A DNA stretch of 64,000 bases from Cinclus cinclus. Lineage: Eukaryota; Chordata; Aves; Passeriformes; Cinclidae. The stretch is from assembly GCF_963662255.1 (NCBI RefSeq), contig NC_085046.1, positions 25,501,620 to 25,565,619 of the forward strand, read 5' to 3'. The notes beneath the pieces are model-generated. The model made no database searches, was not told the DNA's origin, and saw only the letters and a program-made list of their open reading frames with translations. Positions 1-8,050 of the stretch are shown piece by piece; the stretch's first letter is position 1, and each line of letters starts with the position of its first letter. The translations under genes and the position numbers were made by a program.

Positions 1-26
1 TGGGATCTATAATTTCGTTTTTCTCT

Positions 27-28
27 AG
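27..28 (+). other. Splice acceptor of the NXPH1 signal-peptide exon
   Basis: A pyrimidine-rich run (bases 12-26, TTTCGTTTTTCTCT) leads into AG at 27-28. This makes the exon internal, so a non-coding first exon should lie upstream of the window, as in other vertebrate NXPH1 genes. The call rests on sequence pattern only. Confidence 0.65.
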
Positions 29-190
29 GCTGGTGAGAGCTCTGCTTGTTCTGTAAAGTGGATGTCAGGTGGATCTATGTTCTGGAAGGAACAAAGAGGC
101 AGCGAAAGCAGCGCGGGGGAAGTTTGAGCGGCGAGGATGCAGGCTGTGTACTGGTACGCGGTCCTTCTGCTGCAGCCCACTCTCTACCTG
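29..190 (+). CDS. NXPH1: Neurexophilin-1, first coding exon (5'UTR 29-136, coding 137-190)
   Basis: Neurexophilin-1 is a secreted neuronal glycoprotein that binds the extracellular part of alpha-neurexins at synapses. Only its amino-terminal signal peptide is encoded here. The exon follows a pyrimidine-rich tract ending in AG at 27-28. The ATG at 137 has A at -3 and an in-frame TGA at 125-127, which fixes the start. The 18 codons read MQAVYWYAVLLLQPTLYL, a hydrophobic signal sequence. As I recall the family, NXPH1 starts with MQA, keeps WY and LLQPT, and ends YLV at the splice junction. NXPH3 shares MQ and YLV but differs between, and NXPH2 starts quite differently. The exon ends CTG and is followed by the strong donor GTGAGT (191-196), phase 0. 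This matches the known gene structure, in which a short signal-peptide exon precedes a very large intron and one exon with the rest of the protein. Reading on past 190 gives low-complexity GC-rich translation, which is intron. Whether 29 is always a splice acceptor or a promoter can also start inside this exon is open. Confidence 0.85.
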
Positions 191-199
191 GTGAGTGTC

Positions 200-700
200 C
201 CCGGCCCCTCTCACGGGCCGGGCATGGGGAAGCTCGTCTGGAGCCAGCTTGGCGGAGAACAAACAAACTCACGGGAACTACTTGCGTCCAACAGCCAGCC
301 CTGCCCCGTTCTCCCGGGACCGGGCCGGGGGCCGGGCGTGGGAGGTGCGGGTCCCGGCCGGGAAATCCCGGCGGTGCGCGAGGAGCGGGGGCGCAGACCT
401 GTAACTTCTCCGCGGGGAAGGGATGCTCCGCCGGGCCGGAGCAGGGTCGGGGTCTCCCGGACCTCGTCCCCCGGCTCTACCTCCCGTGCCGGGTCCGTGA
501 GTGTCTGCGTGGACGCCAGAGCACGCCGCGGGGGCGCCCGGCCAGGCTGTGGGATGGAGGCAACTTCCCGCCCTCTGCTCCGTCCTGATGAGGGTGGGAG
601 CCCCTCCGGAAGGGAACCCCTCCGATGTGCCACCACGGGCGGTGCGGCACAGGCGGGCGGGCACTCGGCGGCGAGTACAGCTACTATGTTCCGCTAGAAA
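200..700. promoter_or_regulatory. CpG-rich block at the start of the intron
   Basis: The DNA directly after the donor is dense in CpG and in runs such as CCGGGCCGGGGGCCGGGCG (about 318-338). It forms a CpG island with the exon. Such islands often lie over active promoters of neuronal and developmental genes. No TATA box was seen. The long open frames crossing this block are products of its GC content. Confidence 0.55.
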
Positions 701-773
701 TGTCATTGACTTTCGTAGCAAATCTCCGTTAAGATTACCGCGGGAATACGAGTAAACATCGGCGTTATCTCCT

Positions 774-793
774 TACACACACACACACACACA
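774..793. repeat. (CA)n microsatellite
   Basis: A short run of alternating A and C, about ten dinucleotides, between two CpG-rich blocks. Confidence 0.9.
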
Positions 794-959
794 GTTTATT
801 CCCACTACGATTGTAAGGAACAAAACCCAGGCAGACTGCCCCTTTGCAGTCTCTCGCTTGTGATGCGTTAAGCAAGCAAACGCTTGGCGGCAGCTCATCC
901 CCGTAGCTAAGGGGAAGGGAAAAGGCCTTTTCCCAGGAGCGTTGCCGAGAGAAGCACAC

Positions 960-1233
960 CGGCGCCCGTGCTGAGGGTGGTGACGGGGTCGGCCCGGCTC
1001 CGGCTCCCGGTTCATGCTCGGGCTTCATCTCCGGCTCGCGCTCCAGCTCCGCTCGGTTCGGTCTCCTCGGGCTCCGGGCGCTGCCCGCGCCGCCGCTCCC
1101 TGCGCTGCGGCTGCCTCGCCACCCGGGGGCGCTGCGGGGCAGGGCGCGCGGCCCCGCTCGGGGCAGCCAATCGGGCGCGGGCGGCGGGGGCAGGCGGGGC
1201 CGCGCGCGCTCCTCCTGCACCCGCCCGCGCCCG

Positions 1234-1272
<39 letters not shown>

Positions 1273-1400
1273 GCACCTCCCGGCCCTTCCCGTGCCCGCC
1301 CGACATGGCTCCCTCATCGGGGGTCCTGCCCTCGCCGGGCGCTGCCACGTCTGCCGCGGGCGTCTCTCCTCCCTGCGAATTTTATAGCCGGGTGGGGGTG
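960..1400. promoter_or_regulatory. Intronic CpG island with CCAAT box and GC boxes; candidate alternative promoter
   Basis: This block is very rich in CpG. It contains a CCAAT box in good NF-Y context (AGCCAATCGG, CCAAT at 1167-1171), and 20-30 bp further an Sp1-type GC box (CAGGCGGGGC at 1191-1200), then GCGCGCGC. CCAAT plus GC boxes without a TATA box is the classic layout of a CpG-island promoter. It lies about 1 kb inside the intron, so it could drive an alternative NXPH1 transcript or a non-coding RNA. Its direction is not clear. The overlapping open frames in both directions look like GC-driven artefacts. Confidence 0.5.
1235..1270. repeat. Hexanucleotide microsatellite (CCTGTC)6
   Basis: Six perfect copies of CCTGTC (36 bp) inside the CpG island. 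On the minus strand they read as Arg-Asp alternation, which is a translation artefact and not a protein feature. Confidence 0.95.
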
Positions 1401-1440
1401 GAGGGGTGGGGGGAAATGGGGAGAAAAGTGCGTGGCAAAT

Positions 1441-1690
1441 AATCCATCAAAAAGCCAGAGCGAGATCGATACGTCGTGTTAAATTTTAAATGTGTTTGCT
1501 GGCAGTTAAACTGCTCTCGACTCATTACAACAACAGTGCTGGATTTATTCTAATGCGCTGCAGTCTGAACAACAAGCGCATTAATTCTCCTTTAATTGTA
1601 AACTGGGAGCATTTGAAAACCATTCAGTGTGCAAATTATGCTGATTCAATTACCGTTTAGTTACAGACTTCATTACCTGAATACTTTTTT
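1441..1690. promoter_or_regulatory. Candidate conserved non-coding enhancer rich in homeodomain (TAAT/ATTA) cores
   Basis: Right after the CpG island the base composition changes abruptly to complex, non-repetitive, moderately AT-rich DNA. It has many TAAT/ATTA cores (for example around 1526, 1551, 1580-1594, 1650 and 1673). It also holds a perfect 9-bp inverted repeat, TAATGCGCT (1551-1559) and AGCGCATTA (1575-1583), 15 bp apart. There is no low-complexity decay and no transposon similarity. This is the texture of deeply conserved enhancers near neurodevelopmental genes, but conservation itself is inferred. Confidence 0.45.
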
Positions 1691-1698
1691 TTTTTTTC
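1686..1698. repeat. Poly-T run
   Basis: A run of about 13 T at the edge of the homeodomain-site block. Confidence 0.9.
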
Positions 1699-1700
1699 CG

Positions 1701-2040
1701 AGGGCTTGGCATTGCAGAGTGAAGGAGACGATTTCAAGTTTCCCTCGAAACAATGCAAAATATGACTAAAAAAAGAAGTAAAAAAAAAAAAAAACCCTCG
1801 GGAATAAAAGGCAAGCTAGGGGGAGGGGGGAATGTGCCCTTCAGCTGGTCTGTGTCTTCTGCCAAAACACTCGGGGAGGATCCAAAAGGATTTCCCTAGC
1901 ACGATTCTTGTCTCTAACTCGATACTTCCACGTTTATGCCAATCTCTCCCTATTCTCTGTATTTCAGGAGTGACTCTGAAAGTTTGCATTAGGCAATCTC
2001 ATGATAACAAACTGTTTATTAGCACCGAAGCATGAAGTTT
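1701..2040. other. Intron, no gene seen
   Basis: Complex intronic DNA with an A15 run at 1780-1794. No gene or transposon was recognised. A short open frame at 1832-2035 has no recognisable product. Confidence 0.6.
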
Positions 2041-2210
2041 TGATTAAAGCTTTAACGCGGTGCCACAAAGCAGCAAGGTGCAGCACTTTGTTGTGCCTAT
2101 CCGTATGTGCACGTCGCTCCGCGTGGACAAAAGCGGTTTCAATTAGGAATTAAATTTTCAATGCTCAAACTGCTAGGAAGGATAAATGAAATTGCAGCAC
2201 AAACAGCTTC
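2040..2210. promoter_or_regulatory. Candidate conserved regulatory block
   Basis: A complex, non-repetitive stretch that keeps several CpGs outside the islands. It has a perfect palindrome TTAAAGCTTTAA (2044-2055) and a homeodomain-type stretch CAATTAGGAATTAAATTTTC (about 2141-2160). It looks like a regulatory element; conservation is not tested. Confidence 0.3.
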
Positions 2211-3339
2211 CTATGGAGTTTGTTAAAAAAACCCAAACCCTTTATGAGAGGGGTTAATAATATAGGTGAGAGGGAAAATAGCCTGTTTCCCCTTCGCCTG
2301 AATTAGGAGGTGTTCATGGAGAGTGAACAGCTGCAGCGAGGCTGGGCTGCCTTGAAGTCACTCATTTACAGACACTGTCTGCCTTGTAATTTCTCTTCAC
2401 TCAGCAAACCGCTGCTCTTTTTTTTTTTTTGTTGTTGTTCTTTTTCTTCTACCCCTACCGTTAAACCTCTTTGTAATGTAATCTTAAGGGGAAAAAAACA
2501 GTGCTTCTGCTTTTCTTCCCCTTTTAATAGAGACATATACTGTCCAGCCTTATTGCCTGAAATTTATAGAGATCATGGCCGATCTGAAGGAGTAGGAATT
2601 TTGCTGGGGTAGAGATGGTTCACCCTATTATGTTTTTTGAAAAGAACATTAGTTGTACATTGCGAGGTGTGCGTTTTCTCCTTGTTTCGAGGTGTGCAGT
2701 GTATTGAAAATGTTATATTTGATTTGCCGCGGTAGTGTATTTCCTTTGGCCTAAACGGGTAACTTAGTACTTATTTGGCAGAATTAGGAGTTAACCTTTA
2801 AAGTATTGCAGTTGTTTTCTTTCTCTACTTTTAGAAAGCTGCAGACAGTGTTCAAACACCTACTCTAGTTCTTATTTGCCACGACACTCCACATCACCGT
2901 TATTCTTTCAAAAGCATCTTAGTCTGATTCCAATGGATGACGTTTCCTTAACTTACAGTGCTGTGCTGAGCTCAAAATCGTCAGTGAGGAAGCATGTCAA
3001 GAATAAAGAGAAAAGCCAGAATAACACCCGGAGATCACAGACTTTCATAGAATTGAGTTCTGTTTATAAGGACGCTGGGATTTTACACGATTCCTTAAAT
3101 GGAAACCTTCTCGTTGTACCTCCTGTCTAGTTGCCGGTGAACTTCTAGTCCGACACCACAGGACAATAAAAGGCCCCGGCTGTTTCTTGTCATTCCTTCC
3201 TTATTTCTCCCCCCGCCCCCTGCAGAAGCAGCAAGTTGTAGAAGTGACCACAGAACGCGCGGGCTGTTAGGAAGGACGGCGAGCATCCTAAGTATTATTT
3301 CTCAGAGCGACAGGTCAAGCAGGCCCTCGAAGGAGGAGG
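2211..3339. other. Intron, no gene seen
   Basis: Unique-looking intronic sequence with T-rich runs (about 2410-2430). Open frames here (2310-2612, 2876-3130) show no signal, domain or family resemblance. Confidence 0.6.
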
Positions 3340-3640
3340 CAGATCGTTTTCATGCCGGCAGCTGCGGAGCCGCTCGGTGCGGCGGGGCCCGGCGGGATGT
3401 GACCGGCAGCTCCCGGCGGCGACGACCGCCTGTCCCGTCCTGTCCCCTCCTGTCCCGTCCCGTCCCGTCCCGTCCCGCACGCTCCGGGCCGCAGCCCGGG
3501 CCCTGCGCACCCCCGGCCAAAGCGGGAGCCGGGCGGCAAAGGGCTGGCACACGGCGGGATTTCACCCCCGTCACGGTCACAGGTTCTACCCCCGCACGCT
3601 CCGGGGAGATCTTCCCGCACCGTACAAGCACGGACAGGGT
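3340..3640. promoter_or_regulatory. Third CpG-rich block
   Basis: Dense in CpG, with repeated GC-rich motifs and a pentamer repeat in the middle. It may be a satellite CpG island of the NXPH1 promoter region. No CCAAT or TATA box was noticed. Confidence 0.4.
3430..3477. repeat. Imperfect pentamer repeat (GTCCC)n
   Basis: A run built from TGTCCC and CGTCCC words, ending in four near-perfect CGTCC copies. The shared TGTCCC word recalls the hexamer array at 1235-1270. Confidence 0.85.
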
Positions 3641-3778
3641 ACATGCATCTCTTTTGCTGGCATCATCCCGGCTCGATGAGACTTCTTAGGTGCTCCTTAA
3701 CCGGAGTAGCGGGTACGGAACTCAAATCAGTCGGAATTTTGCGTGGCATGATGCTAGGGTAAGGATTTCCCGCCGCCT

Positions 3779-3794
3779 CCCCCCCCCCCCCCCC
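3779..3794. repeat. Poly-C run (C16)
   Basis: Sixteen C in a row. On the opposite strand this is a G16 tract. Confidence 0.95.
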
Positions 3795-3799
3795 GCTTC

Positions 3800-5589
3800 A
3801 ACACTTCATCCCCCGCCCGGCTTGTCATCTTCTCCCAGCAAAGTGTTTATTCACCGGTGGGTTTAATTAGGATACGCACCGGAGCTGGGTAGCAGAGTGC
3901 TGGAGCAAAAGGAGGGGTGGTTTTTCACCCCGCGGTGAAGGCTGTTTTGCGGGGGGAGCTTTCCTGCGCGGCGCTTTGCCAGAGGAGTGGAACTACGGGA
4001 CTCACGGGGCACCTTGTTAAACAGGGCGATGACTTTGGCACAGGGGTTTTGGAAACAGCCTGCTAACCTTCTCCCCGTGCCGGGCTGGGATTTTAAGGTC
4101 TGTTTCACACCGCCACTGTAGCTTGGAGGCCTTCTGACAGCCGAGAGGAGCTTTCCTGCAAAATTGTTGTGAATAACAGAGGTTTAATTTTGTCCTCAGC
4201 CATGGCACACTTGGTACAGTATTTGCTGAGGGGGTAAACAGGGGGTTAGCGGCTCTAGAGTTTGTGTACATTTAATTTCGCTGTGTGTCACACTGTTTGC
4301 GGTCATTTCACCCGGTTAATGAAAGCTGTGGTGAACGTGAGGAAATATCAAGTGCTGACGGAGATAAGTAGATTTTTTTCTTCTTTCTTTTTAAAGATTG
4401 TTGCCGATTGTGTCCTACTTTGTCATGGAAAAGAACAACAACAACAACAACAACAACAAACAAACAAACAAACACCTCTGCAGGCAGAAAACAAAAGAGA
4501 GAGGAGGCATTGTCCTATAGTAATCACCACCCACAGTATTTTCTCAGAGTCATTTGGTGGTGAATGCATTTGGGTATTGTTTTTTTTTTCCTCCAAATAA
4601 GCGATTTCTTTCAATTTTCAAATTGACGTCGAAGGCAGGGAGGGCGGGGGATAACGCTTAGCAAGCAGGGACAGTGGTGGCTTTTTGTGCGGGGGAGTTT
4701 ACGTAGCCTTGAGATGCTCCTGCTCCCTCTTTCTAAACGAGTTTGAGAGACGCTGTAGCGGTGGAGTAAGGGGGAAAAAATACTCTTTCGGAAGGTAAAA
4801 CACGGGAGTAGCAACGGGACCCCGAACTCGTGTAGGTGAAACAAACTTACGTGCGCTCTTGATTTTTTTTTTTTCCCCCACGCGGAGGATAGTGTATTCT
4901 TGTCCAGGCTTCCTTGCTTCCTAACCACCAGGGACCTATGCTAGTTTAAGAAGGGGTTTCCCCACACTGAAATTTCTTTTTCCTGATGCTTAATACACAC
5001 TATTTTAATTTAGCATCTAGTTGGAGAAAGCAGTCTAGAATAGATTTCACCTTCTGGGGAGGCACCTGAATATAATCCAATATCCCTGCCTCTCTCTGAC
5101 TAGCCAAATCTTCCAAGTCGGTACAGTACTTAGAGGTATCCATTTTAACCTTTTTAATATTTCCCTGCATCTCTAAACCGCCATTTTAATTAACAAAAAG
5201 CCAATTTCCTAATCGTTTTTGGAAAGTGTGGTGAAGTAGGTTAAGAAACCAATTGCTCGGAATAGCCAGCACTTGGAGAAAATGAATGTATGAGGCATCC
5301 TACCCTCCCTAGGATTGGCTTCTGTTCTCCCGACTGGGTTTGGGTGAAGTTTTGCTGTGATTTAGCAGATAGTTTAACACCCACCTCGCTCTTCTTGTAA
5401 GTCAGCATTAAACCACCCTCCTGGGTGCTTTGTAAATACATCTTTGGCATTTTTTTCATGCAGCAGATTGACATGTTGACGATTCTGCTTTAAGGAATGT
5501 GACAATAAAGTGGAAAACCAAAGGCTGGCAAGCACTTCATCAAGGATAAAAAGGTTCTGCTGTAAGGATGTCACTCAATTTATTGTGAA
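3800..5589. other. Intron, no gene seen
   Basis: Mixed-composition intronic DNA. Contains an (AAC)n then (AAAC)n microsatellite (4434-4474) and a T run near 4863-4874. No coding signal or recognised transposon was found. Confidence 0.6.
4434..4474. repeat. (AAC)n / (AAAC)n microsatellite
   Basis: About nine AAC units merge into about four AAAC units. It reads as poly-Gln on the plus strand and poly-Cys on the minus strand in accidental frames. Confidence 0.95.
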
Positions 5590-5770
5590 AGTCGAATGAA
5601 TTACATTTAATGAAAGTGCTCCCCAGATGAATATTACCAGCAATTTCCTGAGTTGGGTCTGTCAGATTGATATGAGGAAATGCCAACCCATATCAAAAAA
5701 GATCTCCAATCTCAATTACTATGCAAGCTTTCGAAGAGCTCCTTTTTATTGATATGATATATATTGGCGG
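5590..5770. promoter_or_regulatory. Candidate conserved regulatory block
   Basis: Non-repetitive sequence with several homeodomain-type cores (for example GAATTACATTTAATGAAAG near 5598), GATA and TGATAT words, and CTCAATTACTATGCAAGC (about 5712-5729), a POU/octamer-like ATGCAA next to ATTA. The texture suggests a conserved enhancer; this is inference. Confidence 0.35.
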
Positions 5771-6631
5771 GTTCTCAATGTTGTGCAAACTACTTTTTTC
5801 AACAGGACAGCACATTTCCCAGTTTATTGTTTAACCCTACATTTTTCAGGCTGCTGTATAAACTTTTGCGAGTGCCCTTCTTTCGGAGGGGAAACTGCCT
5901 CTCATATTCTTTCCCTTTCCGTGACTCAGAGAGATCAAAGTTGTGTTGTGACTAGCATGGGCGACGCTCATTGCAGGAAGTTTGTTCAGCCTGGATGGAC
6001 AAAGCCGAAGGTCAAGACAAATAGCTCTGCTGAGACAATGGCACTGGATCCCCTAATTTTCAGTGTAATTCTAGGCAACAATCCAGATCACGGTAGTATT
6101 TGTTATGACTAGCAATCCCAATATTACCGCCCTTTCTTCCTTATTCCTCTAGGGCTTCTAGGGGCAAATTCGGAATTCACTAAGCCCTCGAAGGGAGAGA
6201 AAAGCTCTTATGTCACCTCATCTACATTAGAATTGACTTGTCGAGAGGCTTTTCTGTTCTATTTAACTACTGTGACGCCGGTCGTTAGTTAAGAATACAA
6301 CTTCTTTTCCCATAATCCGTCTTGCTGGGCTTGTTTGTGATAGATTCAGTCAGATTTTCTTCTGTCGCTTCCCCGTACTCTTTCAATTTTTTTTTTTTTT
6401 TGTATCAAAGCAGAGAGACGGTACTGAAGAACAACAGGGAGACTCTCGAAACTCTGCAGCAGGACAGTTTCTTTCCCATGTGGGGCTGCGCTTCTTGCAT
6501 GAAGCATTAATGAGGAAGCAGAAAGAGCTTCTCTTTAGCACATATCGGGTTAGTCTGGCTTCCTGTTTTCCCGTTCATTGTTGGATCTGGGCCTAAAACT
6601 TCCTTCAGAGCACGATTAGTCCACATACTAT
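5771..6631. other. Intron, no gene seen
   Basis: Intronic DNA with a T run (about 6387-6401). No coding or transposon signal was recognised. The open frames at 5764-6112 show no known family. Confidence 0.55.
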
Positions 6632-6666
6632 TATTTATTTGTTTATTTGTTTGTTTGTTTATTTTA
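6632..6666. repeat. (TTTG/TTTA)n low-complexity tract
   Basis: Alternating TTTA and TTTG units just before the GC-rich flank of the minisatellite. Confidence 0.85.
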
Positions 6667-6831
6667 AAAAAGTGTCCCGTCCCGTCCCCCCCCACCCCCC
6701 CCTTTGGAGGTGCTTCGTGTTCTGAGCCGCGGAAGGCGAATGCAAGCGCTGCCGGGAGAGCGGGCAAGCTCTGGCAGTGGGGCCGAGAGGGGGCTGGCGC
6801 TGAGGGTCGGCACCGGGCCGGCAGCGCCGTG

Positions 6832-7891
6832 CAGCAGCACCCTGCACAGAGCTCGGGGCAGGACAGCACCCTGCACAGAGCTCGGGGCAGAGCAGCACCC
6901 TGCACAGAGCTCGGGGCAGAGCAGCACCCTGCACAGAGCTCGGGGCAGGACAGCACCCTGCACAGAGCTCGGGGCAGGACAGCGCCCTGCACAGAGCTCG
7001 GGGCAGGACAGCGCCCTGCACAGAGCTCGGGGCAGGACAGCGCCCTGGACAGAGCTCGGGGCAGGACAGCGCCCTGGACAGAGCTCGGGGCAGGGCAGCA
7101 CCCTGCACAGAGCTCGGGGCAGGACAGCGCCCTGGACAGAGCTCGGGGCAGGACAGCGCCCTGCACAGAGCTCGGGGCAGGACAGCACCCTGCACAGAGC
7201 TCGGGGCAGGACAGCACCCTGCATAGAGCTCGGGGCAGAGCAGCACCCTGGACAGAGCTCGGGGCAGGACAGCACCCTGGACAGAGCTCGGGGCAGGGCA
7301 GCACCCTGGACAGAGCTCGGGGCAGGACAGCACCCTGGACAGAGCTCAGGGCAGGATAGCACCCTGCACAGAGCTCGGGGCAGGACAGCGCCCTGCACAG
7401 AGCTCGGGGCAGGACAGCACCCTGCACAGAGCTCGGGGCAGGGCAGCACCCTGGACAGAGCTCAGGGCAGGACAGCACCCTGGACAGAGCTCGGGGCAGG
7501 ACAGCACCCTGCACAGAGCTCGGGGCAGAGCAGCACCCTGGACAGAGCTCGGGGCAGGACAGCACCCTGCACAGAGCTCGGGGCAGGACAGCACCCTGGA
7601 CAGAGCTCGGGGCAGGGCAGCACCCTGGACAGAGCTCGGGGCAGGGCAGCACCCTGGACAGAGCTCGGGGCAGGACAGCACCCTGGACAGATTCGGGGCA
7701 GGACAGCACCCTGGACAGAGCTCGGGGCAGGGCAGCACCCTGGACAGAGCTCGGGGCAGGACAGCACCCTGGACAGAGCTCGGGGCAGGGCAGCACCCTG
7801 GACAGATTCGGGGCAGGACAGCGCCCTGCACAGAGCTCGGGGCAGGACAGCGCCCTGGACAGAGCTCGGGGCAGGACAGCACCCTGGACAG
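6832..7891. repeat. Minisatellite, 29-bp unit, about 36.5 copies
   Basis: Successive GAGCTC sites lie 29 bp apart (6850, 6879 and so on). Each unit has CAGAGCTCGGGG, then a linker of GGACA, AGAGCA or GGGCA type, then GC(A/G)CCCTG(C/G)A. I count 36 units plus a partial one at the 5' end. Two units, near 7689 and 7805, are 28 bp, with GATTCGG replacing GAGCTCGG. Two others carry CTCAGG (about 7346 and 7462). Because 29 is not a multiple of 3, every frame cycles through the same three readings, so long open frames exist on both strands. Sequence identity between units is high. Copy number probably varies between individuals. Confidence 0.97.
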
Positions 7892-8050
7892 CGCCCGGCC
7901 CGCACCGCCCACTGCTCGCTCACGGGCGCCCCGTCCCGGGCTAGACAAGGTTTCGGGCTGCTGCTTCTTAGACCTCGTCCCCAACACTCTCTGGACCTGG
8001 GGGTTGGCGCTGTGTGCCAGTTTTCCTGAAGGAAGAAGGGACACGGGGGG
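7892..8050. other. GC-rich flank of the minisatellite
   Basis: CpG-bearing DNA closing the GC-rich first 8 kb. After it the sequence becomes steadily AT-rich. No gene was recognised. Confidence 0.6.

Noticed and set aside
46..755. Several overlapping frames of 80-186 codons around the NXPH1 exon
   Set aside because: They arise from GC-rich, stop-poor DNA. Only the first 18 codons from 137 match a known protein, and a splice donor follows.
765..1442. Frames of 100-150 codons on both strands of the CpG island
   Set aside because: They are Arg/Pro/Ala-rich with Arg-Asp repeats from the hexamer array, typical of CpG-island noise.
6704..8029. A 441-codon plus-strand frame and 224-429-codon minus-strand frames
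   Set aside because: They consist of minisatellite translation. All frames are open because the 29-bp unit lacks stops; there is no domain and no conserved start context.
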